A DNA stretch of 64,000 nucleotides from Rugalucina vietnamica (Eukaryota > Mollusca > Bivalvia > Lucinida > Lucinidae). Position 1 is the stretch's first letter, and each line of letters starts with the position of its first letter. The stretch lies in contig OZ024874.1 in NCBI GenBank assembly GCA_964017185.1, forward strand, positions 14,751,957 to 14,815,956. The letters run 5' to 3'. The position numbers and the translations under genes are program-made. The notes beneath the pieces are model-generated. The model was given only the letters and a program-made list of their open reading frames with translations. It was not told the DNA's origin and ran no database searches. Below are positions 23,890 to 34,763 of the stretch, piece after piece.

Positions 23890-24160
23890 CGAAAACATGT
23901 CCGTGTAATGTTTACCCCCTTGAACCCCACTTTTATATAGTAAAACTGGGGTTTGCAGGGTAATGCCTATTTTTCTTTTTTTGCTCCAAAACATACATTG
24001 TGGGTACTCGTTAGAACCGCCTCGCCGAGGCGGTTCTAACGTGTACCCACAATCTATGTTTTGAGCAAAAATAAGAAAAATATAAAAACATTGCAGCTAA
24101 AAGTTTTCAATTTTTAAAGCTAAAAAGATCTCAGTATATTGCATGGGCATGTTTTCGTAA
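23890..24160. mobile_element. Family F palindromic TIR element, copy 1
   Basis: Short TIRs (acgaaaacatgtccgtgtaa and its diverged complement ending catgttttcgt) enclose a gggg/cccc flank and a long palindrome at 23968-24082, with two arms of about 57 bp meeting at CCTCGCCGAGG (24020-24030). It lies in the LINE frame, which reads APILAFH before it and DVFTMSRLL after it. Two relatives lie at 56558 and 56822. Confidence 0.75.
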
Positions 24161-24990
24161 TGAAAGGCCAAGATGGGAGCAACTTCAGAACTACATTCTT
24201 TTAATACCCTAGCACTCAGGCCGTCTGGCCCAGGTGCCTTGTGAACTTTTAGCCCATTCAGCAGTTTGAGGACCCCTTTAGGGTTAACTGTGATTTCAAC
24301 GATAGGGGTAAAAGGGCTTGTGCCTTTGGAGGGAATTTCAGAGTCAGTCTCACGCGTAAATTCAGACTGAAATTTTTTATTGCAGATGTTTGCCTTATCA
24401 ACAGTGTCGGTTTTTAAAATTCCTTTTTCTCTTAGTGAAGTGATCCCTTACGCGTCTTTTTTGAGGGACTTAACAAATGACCAAAACCTTTTACATTTTT
24501 CATTTTTTCTCGGGCAATCGGGATCATTGTCATCAGTTTCAAAGGAGAAGATATTGGAAATATGTTTCTAATATGCATCTCTTATGGCTTTCAGTACATG
24601 TGCTCTGAACCGTTTGTAATGGTTCTTAATGTCAGGACTGCTTGACTTTCGAGCACGGAAGTACAGTTTTTCTTGTTTCCTAATAAGACGTTTGATCGAA
24701 TGATCGATCCATGGTAAGCTATATTTTGTCTTGGTCATTTTGTTGGTATAAACCTTTCAATAGCCACGAGAACCTCGGACTTAAAACAAACCCACATATC
24801 ATTTACTGACATGTGACTATGGTCAGATGAAAGGAACGAATCCCCAAATTGTGCAAGATGGTCACGGAGACCTTCCATATCCGCTCTTTTATAAAGATAA
24901 ATCTTCCGCGGGGCTTGTTGGATTCGTTTTGCCTTAATATCATATTCAACATAGATTATGTCATGATCCGCCTTGCCACTCGATTGACCG

Positions 24991-25460
24991 CTGTGTCATA
25001 CAGTGAAAATAGTGCTGAGAGATCGCAAGCGTTTTAAAAACGCTTATACTTGTGAGGCATGATATTTGAACACGCCATTGACCCGGTCTGCAAGCTACTC
25101 TTTCGTTAGAAAAAATCTTCGCTCATTCGGTCGAGGATATAACTCGGTCAATATCGCTGTGGTTTAATCATTTTCAGACGCTTATAAAATCATATAATTT
25201 GTCAGAATAATAACGGGGTTCATACCTTGAGTTGAATAAATAATGAAGATCTAAAAAGACATGCAAAGCTTTTATTAATATCTTTATTTTGCTTTCATAT
25301 TTTCTGATTTTAATTCAGTAAGGTTACAGCGATAAAAACCAAGGAATTCACCTCGTACGAATGACCTATGACGTCACGCCGATCGTATCATGTTCCATTT
25401 TGCAGTGTACGCAGGTCAGTACAAACAAACAAATGATCTGTCGACGGCATAACAGCTGAC
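24991..25460. other. Intergenic, nothing recognised
   Basis: Only a short hairpin (gcaagcgttttaaaaacgct, near 25026) stands out. No frame or repeat family I can name. Confidence 0.35.
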
Positions 25461-26390
25461 CTTTTCTTACATACCTCTATCATAAAGATAGAAAAATTCC
25501 GGTATTTTAGTGGTGGTAGATAAATAGAATCCATCATGGGTGTCCAGTGGAGATAGGAAAATCCCAACCCGAGGGTCCACCCGTTCCAGTGGGAAACGAA
25601 GCTCGCCGAGTTTCCCACTGGAACGGTGGACCCGAGGGTTGGGATTTTCCTCTCTCCACTGGGCACCCATGATCGATTCTTTTTCTTACATAGTCCGATT
25701 TTAACCTTTTACCGGTAATGTAACCTGGTACCGTGCTTTAACCCTTGTGACGTTGTGCATATTACGGATGTGACGTCAAATGTAAATAAATAGTTGTCAA
25801 AGTCAATAGAGATGTAGTTTTTATTTGTTTTTATTTTAAAACGAGCGTGATTCAAGAATACTCGCTGTGAAAAACATCACTTTTGTCTAGTTTTGGTGAA
25901 CGCCATCGCTGCAAGCAGTAGAAACGATCGAATTATATCGCGTGCTTTTCTTATCTTGCATGAGCAACCAAACCAGCAGTGTAAGATCGATTTATCTACC
26001 ACCACTAAAATACCGGATTTTTTCTATCTTTATGACAGAGGTATGTAAGAAAAATCGATCTTACACTGCTGGCTTGGTTGCTCATACAAGATAAGAATAG
26101 CACGCGACTAAATTCGATCGTTTCTAGCCCAAAGCAGCTGCTAGCAGCAATAATGTTCAACAAAACTAGACTAAATTGGTGTGAATTCATTGGGTATAAT
26201 CTTGATTCACGCTAAAACAAATCAAAACTGCACCTCTTTTGACTTTGACAACGATTTATTTACATTTGACGTCATATCCGTAATAAACACTACGTTATCA
26301 GAGTTAAAGCACGGTACCAGGTTACTTTACCGGTAAAATGAATTTAGCCTAATCGGGGTATGTAAGAAAAAGAATCCATCAGTGGTGTTC
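25460..26390. mobile_element. Composite foldback with ~310-bp inverted arms
   Basis: The arm 25684-25990 is repeated inverted at 26046-26372 (shared: accggtaa, tggtaccgtgctttaa, tgacgtca.atgtaaataaat, gatcgaattt, cgatcttacactgctgg). Between them is 25991-26045 (tttatctaccaccactaaaa to gaggtatgtaag), itself inverted to 25468-25525. A separate palindrome occupies 25533-25677 with arms of about 70 bp around ctcgccgag (25602-25610). No protein-coding potential. Large foldbacks of this kind are non-autonomous. Confidence 0.7.
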
Positions 26391-26416
26391 AGTGGAGAAT
26401 ATAAGAATCTTACATG

Positions 26417-26541
26417 AGTGTCAGGTATGGATAGACAAATCTGTCCCGAGGGTCACATTTTGGCCTCACGAGGCTCGCCGAGTGATGCCAAATTGTGACC
26501 CGAGCGACAGATTTGTCTATTCATACCTGACACGAATGATG
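26417..26541. repeat. Palindrome with core ctcgccgag (second)
   Basis: Arms of about 60 bp (gtgtcaggtatggatagaca and its complement) meet at ctcgccgag, 26474-26482. The outer flank atgatggattctttttctt is shared with the neighbouring palindromes. Arm sequence differs from that at 25533. Confidence 0.75.
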
Positions 26542-26859
26542 GATTCTTTTTCTTGCTCACCTTAATGCAGCGAAGATTGATTTTTATACTATTTAATACC
26601 TGAGGTGATGATCAGAAATTGATCGACTCAGTATCAGAAGATAGATATTTACCTAGAAAAATGCTAAAATCGCGGCGCCCGCCATTTTGAATTAAAACGT
26701 TTTGACGTCATTGTGACGTGTGCGCTAGGCGACGAAATAACGTGACGTCCTATACAACCAATGTTAAAAAAAGAACACTTGAACGCAGGGTTCGACCGGG
26801 GTGAGATAACGAGGGTGGGATAAGAATTTCTCACATGGGGTAAAACGTCGGATTTCTCT

Positions 26860-26996
26860 ATCTGGTGTGCAAGAAAGGAAAATCTCAACCCTCGGGTCCA
26901 TCGTTCTGGACAGGGGGAAACTCGGCGAGCCTCGTTTCCCACTGGAACGGATGGACCCTCGGGTTGAGATTTTCCTATCTCCACTGACCACCCATG
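26860..26996. repeat. Palindrome with core ctcggcgag (third)
   Basis: Arms of about 65 bp (aggaaaatctcaaccctcgg...) around ctcggcgag at 26921-26929. The right arm is homologous to the arms of the palindrome at 25533-25677. Flanked by ccatgatggattctattt. Confidence 0.75.
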
Positions 26997-27120
26997 ATGG
27001 ATTCTATTTGTCTCGATAAACGATTCTTATGTCGAAAGTGGGTCCTTTCAGCGGTAGAGAGAAACGGAGAGTAACGAAATCGCATGACCGGACCGACATG
27101 TCACGGACTTTGGTATTGTC

Positions 27121-27290
27121 ACAACGAATCCGGGTCGTTTCGGCCCTGGGTCGTTTCGGCCTGAGTCGTTTCGGCCTGGGTCGTTTCGGCCAATTTTGGG
27201 GGTGGGTCGTTTCGGCCTTGGTAGGTGGGTCGTTTCGGCCAATTTTCTGGGTGAGTCGATGCGGCCCTGAGTTGGTTCGGCCAAAGTATA
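27121..27290 (+). repeat. Minisatellite of ggtcgtttcggcc units
   Basis: About eight copies of a (g)ggtcgtttcggcc unit, spaced by 15-25 bases with aattttggg-type spacers. A single reverse copy, ttggccgaaacgacccaggg, lies at 34800-34830, and tttcggccc occurs near 30345. Frames in it only follow the repeat. Confidence 0.8.
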
Positions 27291-27497
27291 TAATCAGGTA
27301 AGTAATAATTCAAAGATAAATCGATCTTCTTGAGTGCATGCGTTTTCGTGGACATATACATGATTTATGCATGTGGGGTGTTTTGAAAGTATTGTAGTCA
27401 CAGTTCCAGCCTCACATATTCTTAGTGTCTCGGAAAGAAGTTTCCATTAACATTTAATGATTAGTACTGGCGATAGAAAGGATTGATAGGGTTGAGG

Positions 27498-27534
27498 GGA
27501 TGAATGAATGAATGAATGAATGAATGAATGAATG

Positions 27535-27610
<76 letters not shown>

Positions 27611-27651
27611 GGATGGATGGATGGATGGATGGATGGATGGATGGATGGATG

Positions 27652-27712
<61 letters not shown>
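27498..27712 (+). repeat. Compound tetranucleotide microsatellite
   Basis: (gaat)n, then (gata)n, (gatg)n and (gata)n again, about 210 bp in all. On the minus strand it reads as YLSIYLSI and HPSIHPSI frames, which are artefacts. Confidence 0.95.
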
Positions 27713-27937
27713 CTAGATTGTACAATTAAACTAAACATGTAGTTATGAAGTCATTGGCAATTGCAAGGGAAAACTTTTCAGTGATGCTCCGGCTGTCGGT
27801 GATCTAATTATAAGGGTGATTAACAAGGTGTGAAAACTCGTGTCTGTAATCAGCAATGCTAATCCATGGTGATTGATTATTAATGTACTCAATTAAGGCG
27901 TGAAAACGTGTGCTTGCCAATTTAATTTGAGTCTACG

Positions 27938-28135
27938 CATGAATAAAAACAACAGATTTGGAATCCTACCAGGGCCATCAAAAACCAGCCTGTGCAGTCA
28001 CATAAGCAGGCCAGTCTTGAAATTTTAAGAAGAAGAATGATTGTATTATCTTTGTAGCGAAAACAAAGGCGCTGATCAGCTGTGCAGTTACCTGCGCCTT
28101 TGTTTTCGCCTATGCACATTGTTGGTTTTCTTATG
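27938..28135. mobile_element. Family D TIR element, copy 3
   Basis: catgaataaaaacaac at the left, gttggttttcttatg at the right, with the hairpin aaaacaaaggcgctgatcag / gcgcctttgttttc. Orientation as at 57497. Confidence 0.75.
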
Positions 28136-28660
28136 CGACTTTGGAAAGAGATTTTAAATACCGTTAAAATGGTAGCTTTAAAAAGTTATGAAAAAACTCA
28201 AATTTTGTTACAGCTGAATCTTTAAGTTTGAAAGTCAAATTCTATTAGATACATGTACTATGTTTACAGATTTTATATAGACTTCTCAGAATTCTCTGAG
28301 ATGGGATTGTTAAGTTGCTGTTTGCATTGTACATGTAAAGCTTAGATTGCATTAACTGGTTTCATTTCTGTTTGATACAGACATTACTCCAGAAATCTCT
28401 AAAGTTGACTTTTTTTCAAAATGATGTTTAGTTTAAAATGAGAAAACGTAAGGAAAATTATGAAATTAAACCGATGTGCTTTTTTGTTTTACAAACCATG
28501 ACGCCATATAAATGACCATTGTAGTTTCTCTATCGTTTTTAATTGAATAAAGATGCAATTTTTCACTCTGTAATAGACCCAAGTACCCTTGCAAGACTGG
28601 CTGCATGGTAAACTAGCCTCGTATAGCATACACATCTTGCATAAAGTATATATTATAGTA
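28136..28660. other. Intergenic, nothing recognised
   Basis: AT-rich, no frame or repeat I can support. Confidence 0.35.
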
Positions 28661-29290
28661 TACGAGGGTTGTCCCAAAAGTTCCATTACACTCACTGTTT
28701 TGCCACAATAGCATTAAGTCAGAGCTTACAACACTTATGATCACCAAGTACTATATCTAAGGACTTTGGGGGCAAATTTTCGTACTGCTACGAGCATTTG
28801 TAAAAATGCAGTGGAGGTTTGATCCCTTGTTCTCCTACTTCAACGGAGCAGGTCTAATGACGTTGTTGTTAATTTTGATTTTTTTCTTAATATTTTGCCG
28901 TTTGGATAAATACACTACAAACAAACAAATCTATTTCAAAATTAAATTTATATTTAGCTAAACGATACTGTAGTATATATTTGGAAATCTGAGTAAAATA
29001 TTTATAACCAAATCGTCAAAATAATGTAATAAAGATCATACATGCAAAATAAGAATAATTAACCAAATGCTATCCACTGTTAACTAATGCCCATGTTTCA
29101 TTAGGTCAAGTAATATTACTGTTAGCTGATATATCGTTTTAAAAGTAGGTGCTGTGTTATAGTATTGAAGCCACCAACTAATATCAAGCTGAACATTTGC
29201 TTGGTTTCCATTAAAGAACTTATTTTAAATGTTTAAATATAACGACCCTGTTTGTTTGCTCCGCATGTTTTTGCCGACGTCGTATTTTTG

Positions 29291-30569
29291 CCCGGGGAGG
29301 GCACTCCCTGGTAAGCAGTGTACCGATGCGTGATCAAAGGATTGTTGAACATACCCTAAACAGTGTGATCGACATTTAAAATTTGACCCCCCTTTTCACT
29401 GTGTTTGCTTTAAAATGTGACCCTTTCCACTGTGTCCCGTCAAAAAGTACCCCTTTCCACTGTAGTCAACTAAAACACTGGAATGCAATAATTCTTTTAT
29501 AACCACGTGAAGATGCTATATGTGTAATATGCAAACAATCTGCCTGATGGCTTCAGAGAAGTAATTTTAAAATATAGACAGACTACAGTAACGGAAGATG
29601 GATGCCAGGTACCTGCCTATCCTATAAGATCACCTTTGAGACTTTGGCTCTGTTGGGTTAAAATGCTTAAAAATGTGGAACTGATATGATCATAAACAAA
29701 CATTTGGTCATGCAATCAACACATGAAATAGCTAAAGTTACAAATAGGCAACATACAGGTACAATAAGAAAAGATGGTAAACCTTAAAATGCACATACAA
29801 AAGAAATTGTCATCACTGAAACGAGAAACAGACTAACCACAGAGGAAGTATCGCCTTGGAACTGTCAGTAATAAAGTATTGGGGGTTTAAATTGTTTCAG
29901 GGCTTTCAAGCTTTGCCCTCAGCATCTGAATTTGTTCAAATGTACACAGAAAATTGACACAAATATATATGAAATAATGGTTGGTTGGTTAATTTTGTGT
30001 TTTGTCCCACTAAACAGCTAAGGTAATATGGCGATAGGAAATTAGTTTAAGTCTTGTACGAAAAACTGGAGAAGCCTGGAATTGACCCCTGGTTTACAAG
30101 GCAAGCAGCTTTCCCACTACACCACTAGGCTTCTATACATACTTGAAATAAATCTTGATATAGTAGATAAATACCAAGCACTTACATATAGCAAGCATTA
30201 TGGAGAGCAGGGTACAAAAGACAAGATTTAATACAAACCATTTTATTTGTATGAACTACTCAATTAGCAGAAACAATAATTTCTATTGAAGCAACACACA
30301 TTATTGAACAGAAAGGGAAAATCATATCTTATCCCTTTTAGTCATTTCGGCCCAAAACATATCGGCCAAGGACGCCTCGGTCCACCCCTTTTCACAGCGT
30401 TTTAGCAGAATTGTAAAAAAACATACCCTTTTTCCACAAAAACGACATTTTGCCTACCCTAAATGATGTCAGCGCTGCGCACTGCCCTTCTTGAAAAAAA
30501 GTACCCTTTCTCATCGTTTTTTTGATCACGCATCGGTACACTGCTTACCAAGGAGTGCCCCCCCCCGGG
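29291..30569. mobile_element. hAT-like non-autonomous element, 1279 bp
   Basis: An exact 8-bp target duplication (tatttttg, 29283-29290 and 30570-30577) flanks ~50-bp inverted ends: cccggggagggcactccctg, and its complement with a longer C run. Shared subterminal ggtaagcagtgtaccgatgc. The interior has ttcactgtg/ccctttcc repeats and a SINE, with no transposase. An 8-bp TSD supports hAT, although the terminal bases are not the usual CAG. Confidence 0.8.
29985..30135 (-). mobile_element. tRNA-derived SINE inside hAT-like element
   Basis: On the minus strand cctagtggtgtagtggg (A box) and aggggtcaattcc (B box) head a body ending gtgggacaaaacacaaaatt and a (ccaa)n tail. The family differs from S1. 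Confidence 0.65.
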
Positions 30570-30777
30570 TATTTTTGTCGTCGAATTTTTATAGGTAAGC
30601 TTCTTTATTTGTCTCCCAAACTATCAGATATTCCTCAAATTTCATAAAATTATCACTAAATGATGATCATAGAATAGTAGTTAGGCTGGTATATTTTCTA
30701 AATTATCATATTATACCAATGTTGATTTAGCAGATTGCGAAAAATAGAAATTTAGAAAATATTTTGCATAATTTGAC

Positions 30778-32256
30778 TTGCTCCGGTCATGCCTACTTAT
30801 GGTAAGGAAACCCTCTGGTGGCCTTTCAGTATTTGTTAGAACAGGAATAGCTAAAGGCATAAAATTTCTTAATCATGAAAATAATGATTACATCTGGCTA
30901 CAATTAAAAAAAGACTTCTTTGGACTTTCTGAGGATATTTACATCTGTTTTTTATATTTTTCTCCAGAATATTCAACTTACACACAATCTTTAGATTATG
31001 ATTTATTTGACATTTTGGAAAGGGAAATTGTGAAATATCAAAAACATGGCAAGATTTTGATAGGGGGTGATTTTAATGCCAGAGTTGGAACTGAAAATGA
31101 TTTTATAAGTCAAGATAGTGACAATCATTTGCCTTTATTTGATTCATACATAATTGATAGCATACCACTTCAGAGGCGCAGCTATGATCACGTTTTAAAC
31201 ACTAGAGGCAAACAGTTATTGAACCTTTGTGTGCAGTGTGGTTTAAGATTTTTAAATGGCCGAATGTTGGGAGACTCTCTGGGGCAATACACCTCACATC
31301 AACCATCTGGTAGTAGTGTAATTGATTATTTTATTGCATCTGAGTCCATTTTAAGTATTATACCATGCTTCTCGGTACAGAATCTTCAAGCTGATTTATC
31401 AGACCATTGTCAAATTTCATTGCAAATCCAAACAAATATTGGTACAAATACTGTTGAAGAAAATCTTAATCCTTTACCTGACAAATATATATGGACAGAA
31501 GACTCTAATTTTCTGTTTCAACAAGCCTTGAACTCCAATGTTATTCAAAATGAAATAAAAATATTTATGGAGAAGAATTTCGACGAAACTGACACCCATA
31601 ATGCAGCTGCTGATCTCAGTAATATTATAAAGAATGCAGCAGCCATGTCACTTAAAAGTACAAGTAAAAGAAAAACAGTATCTGTAAGTAATGTAAAAAA
31701 TAAGAAAAAGAATAAAAATCTTAAATGGTATGATTTCTCTCTTCAAAAGGCAAGATTGGTTTTAATGAATAAGGAAAAACTCTTTAGAAAATATAGTAAT
31801 GATCCATACGTTAGATCTTCATTTTACAAGACCTTGAAGGAATTCAGAAAACTCAGAAAACATAAACTCCGACAATATCGCCAGGGAATTTTAGATAAAT
31901 TAGACAGTATGCGTGAAAATAACCCATCTTCATATTGGAAACTCCTAGATGAATTAAAAAACTCTGATAAAATTGATAAAAGTGAAAATATATCGAGCTC
32001 AGAATGGATAAAACATTTTTCAGCCTTAAATGAACAAGATAGCATACCAAACTCTGATATTTTAGATAAATTAAGGGATTTAGAGAAAGAAAAAGTGTTT
32101 AATGAACTGGACTATTTGATATCTGAAAAAGAAATTTCATCCTGCATCAAAGACCTTAAAAACAAAAAATCAAGTGGTTGTGATTCTATTTTAAATGAAA
32201 TGTTAAAATATGGACATTATTACTTACTTCAACCTTTGAAAAAATATTTAATTTAG
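30778..32256 (+). pseudogene. LINE ORF2 first half: endonuclease and RT start
   Basis: An AP-endonuclease-like domain. GDFNARVG (nt 31066 on) holds the catalytic Asp/Asn, VIDYF follows, and SDH (31399-31407) is the active-site His motif. The N-terminal Asn/Glu motifs are missing, so roughly 80-100 residues are lost. First ATG at 30799. A lysine-rich linker (KNKKKNKNLKW) leads to the RT approach, KKSSGCDSILNEMLK. The frame stops at 32256 only because an A run (32239-32244, six A) is one base short. Adding one base joins it to the downstream half. Confidence 0.85.
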
Positions 32257-34118
32257 TACTCTGCTCCTCAAAATACCCAAGTCTTTGGTCTGCTGGAATT
32301 ATAACCCCTTTACACAAAAAAGGATCTCTATCTGACCCCTCAAATTACAGGGGAATAACAATAAGTAGTTGTATTGGCAAATTGTTTAATAAAATTCTTA
32401 ATAACAGATTGATGTCATTCTTAGAAAAACGTGATATTCTTTGTAAAGAACAAATTGGATTTATTAAAGGTAATCGAACCACAGATCATATGTTTATATT
32501 AAAAAACTTAATAGACAGACATACCCATAAAGGTGCTACACCCTTATACACATGCTTTGTCGATTTTAGGCGTGCATTTGATACAGTTTGGCATGATGGC
32601 CTTTTTTATAAATTGAGAAAAATCGGTATCAGTGATAAGTATTACCAGACGATCAAAAGTATGTATAACTCTACAAATTTATCGGTGAAAGTCGGGAATT
32701 ATAGTACTGATACATTTTCATCATTTGCAGGTGTTAGGCAGGGTGACAATCTGAGCCCTACTCTTTTTAACATTTTTATCAATGACATTCCTTCTTATTT
32801 TGACTCTTCCTGTGATCCAGTCTGTTTAACTCATAATCATATTAGTTGTTTATTATATGCAGATGATTTAGTCTTATTATCTAACAGTGAAAAAGGACTT
32901 CAAAACTGTATTACAAAACTTTCATCTTTCTGCAAGGATTGGGGAATGAATGTTAATTTAGATAAAACAAAATCTTTAGTTTTTAGTTCTAGTAGAAGAT
33001 TGAAAGATGTGCATATTACCTTTCAAGGAAAGGATATTGAAAATGTTAAATCTTATACTTATCTCGGGGTCACTTACAATCATTTGGGTTGCTTTAATGA
33101 AGCAAAACATAATCTTTATCTTAAGGGATTAAAGGGTCAATTTAAATTATCGAAGTCTTTTTATCCACAACCTCCTAATATAAAAACAAGCTTCCACATT
33201 TTTGATCATACAATTAAACCAATTCTTACATATGGTTCTGAAATATGGGGAACTTTTTCATCAAGTAAACTTCTATCCAAACAAGATAATTATTTACTTA
33301 ACATGTATGATAAGTTACCTCAAGAAATGTTACACTTAAAGTTTTGTAAATATATACTTGGGGTAAGTTCAAAGGCAACTAATCTTGCTGTTCGAGGAGA
33401 AACAGGTCGATACCCCCTCCTTATTCAAATTATAGCTAATATGTTTAAATATTTAACTCACATACAAAAATCAAAAAATAATCTCTTAACTGAAGCATAC
33501 AGATTATCTGTTGATTTAAGTAATAAAGGAATTGATTCATGGGTTAATTTCATAAAAAGCATCTTATCTTACTTGAACATTAAGGCTGATTTAAATAGCA
33601 ATTCTAAATATTTATACAGAAAAGTTTTAAATGCTTTAATAACTAAATTTATTCTTAATTGGAAAGAAAAAACACAGTCTACTCATGGTGAAAATAAACA
33701 CACAGGTAACAAGTTAAGAACGTATAGTCTTTTTAAACAAAATTTTACAATGGAAAAATATTTGCAATTTGGTAGCAGAAATCAAAGAAGAAATCTTTGT
33801 AAATTCAGAATCAGTAATCACAAACTTGAAATAGAACAAGGTCGTTATAAAAATATCAGTGCAGACAAAAGATTATGCAAATTATGTAAAAATAATGTAG
33901 AAGATGAAATACATTTTCTCTTAAAATGTCCAGTTTTAAATGATGTCAGGAATACTAATCTATCAAAGATCCATGAACTGTATCCAAATACTGAAAGATT
34001 GAATGACAAAGATAAATTAATTTGGCTTATGTCCACTGAAGATTCCAATTTGATTCACTTGGTATACCAGTTACTTTCATCTCTCTCTGAAGAGAGAATT
34101 TTGAAGTTAAGGGCTTAA
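32257..34118 (+). pseudogene. LINE ORF2 second half: reverse transcriptase and zinc knuckle
   Basis: In the frame restored past the 1-base gap, the RT reads through FNLVLCSSKYP and WSAGIITPLHKKG before the first ATG at 32382. Motifs in order: SNYRGITI, EQIGFIKGNRTTDHMF, FVDFRRAFDTVWH (first catalytic Asp), GVRQGDNLSPTLFNIFIND, LLYADDLVLLS with YADD at 32866-32877, WGMNVNLDKTK and YTYLGVTY. The C-terminus has a CX2C...HX4C knuckle (CKLC to HFLLKC, nt 33871-33929), as in many LINEs. The family acts by target-primed reverse transcription in the nucleus. Clade not assigned. Confidence 0.9.
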
Positions 34119-34763
34119 TTTTATAAGTTGGTGACTTTTGATGGTTGATGTGTGGTGCTCTGATTCAGTGTGTCTTCACACATTTTCTACTCCCATATTG
34201 CTGTTTATTTGTTGTGCATGTAGTATATGTGATAAACTAGTAAGTTTTGTTATTTGCTCAGTTGTGGAGTATCCACTAGGTGAGGTATATGTAGTTCATG
34301 GTCTGTTAAAGGCAGCATCTCGTTGTTTGTGCTGGCTTTTCTGGACCATGGGCTGCATGTGATGGGAGTGCTCGATTGGTCCCGGTCTTTAGTAGGCGCA
34401 TTCGACAAGTTCGGCGATTCCTTACGGAATCGACCGGATATTTACGGGCACAGTCCGGCAGTCCGAAGTGATTTTTTGTGGGGTGGGTGGAATAGTTTGT
34501 CTTTTTGTTATTCACTGCCTTTTATGGGCGCATTTCATGTATCCATTGTCAAATGTTATATGATTTGCAAATAAAGTTGAGTTGAGTTGAGTTGAGGTAA
34601 CCAAGGTAACTGTAGCAGTGAGGTCATTGAAGTGAGTATCATTTTGTACAGTAAAATAAGTTCCAATATGGCCAATTATTCTGCATGAGTTACTATTGTT
34701 GGTTCCTGCTATGCGTTCAGAGTAAAATGTATTTGTAACGGGACTTTTGGGACAAGCCACGTA

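Larger units (their letters stand above)
20866..24990 (-). pseudogene. Non-LTR retrotransposon (CR1/Jockey-like), decayed
   Basis: Reading from 24990 leftward: the end of an endonuclease domain (DHDIIYVEYDIKAKR), the linker (SLPWIDHSIKRLIRK; KAPGPDGLSARVLK near 24240), RT start (YRPVSLTCICCKTLE near 23790), fingers (QHGFHSQRSCETQLVQFF near 22120), [14 protein letters not shown], then [20 protein letters not shown] and catalytic FADD at about 21747-21758, the thumb (KFNVAKCHSMRV), and a C-terminal block (SLTFFYKIHSGIV, RTIPLWNSLPSS) at 21249-20983. Frameshifts occur near 21210, 21660 and 21900. Two foreign blocks split it: the tandem array 22166-23700 and a palindromic TIR element at 23890-24160. 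The 3' UTR end (caccagtaaacta on the minus strand, near 20870) is shared with the LINE at 55025. It is 5'-truncated in EN and cannot be active. Confidence 0.8.
30770..34600 (+). mobile_element. Non-LTR retrotransposon, nearly intact, 5'-truncated
   Basis: One LINE with an apurinic-type endonuclease, RT and a C-terminal zinc knuckle, followed by a ~450-bp 3' UTR with AATAAA (34570-34575) and a (gttga)4 tail (34576-34597). It lacks the first part of the endonuclease, as expected for incomplete reverse transcription. Apart from one frameshift it is open over 3.3 kb, much better preserved than the two LINEs at 19-25 kb, so it is the youngest LINE here. It sits inside the mariner-like element. Confidence 0.85.
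28661..34763. mobile_element. Mariner-like element split by younger insertions
   Basis: The left end tacgagggttgtcccaaaag is matched by an inverted right end (cttttgggacaagccacgta), about 28 bp with four mismatches, and each is flanked by TA (28659-28660 and 34764-34765). The ttgtcccaaaagt core is characteristic of mariner TIRs. Removing the hAT-like element (29291-30569) and the LINE (about 30770-34600) leaves roughly 1 kb, close to mariner size, but no transposase frame survives. Confidence 0.6.

Noticed and set aside
27447..27738. Two ~93-codon frames made of YLSIYLSI and HPSIHPSI
   Set aside because: They are readings of the tetranucleotide microsatellite.
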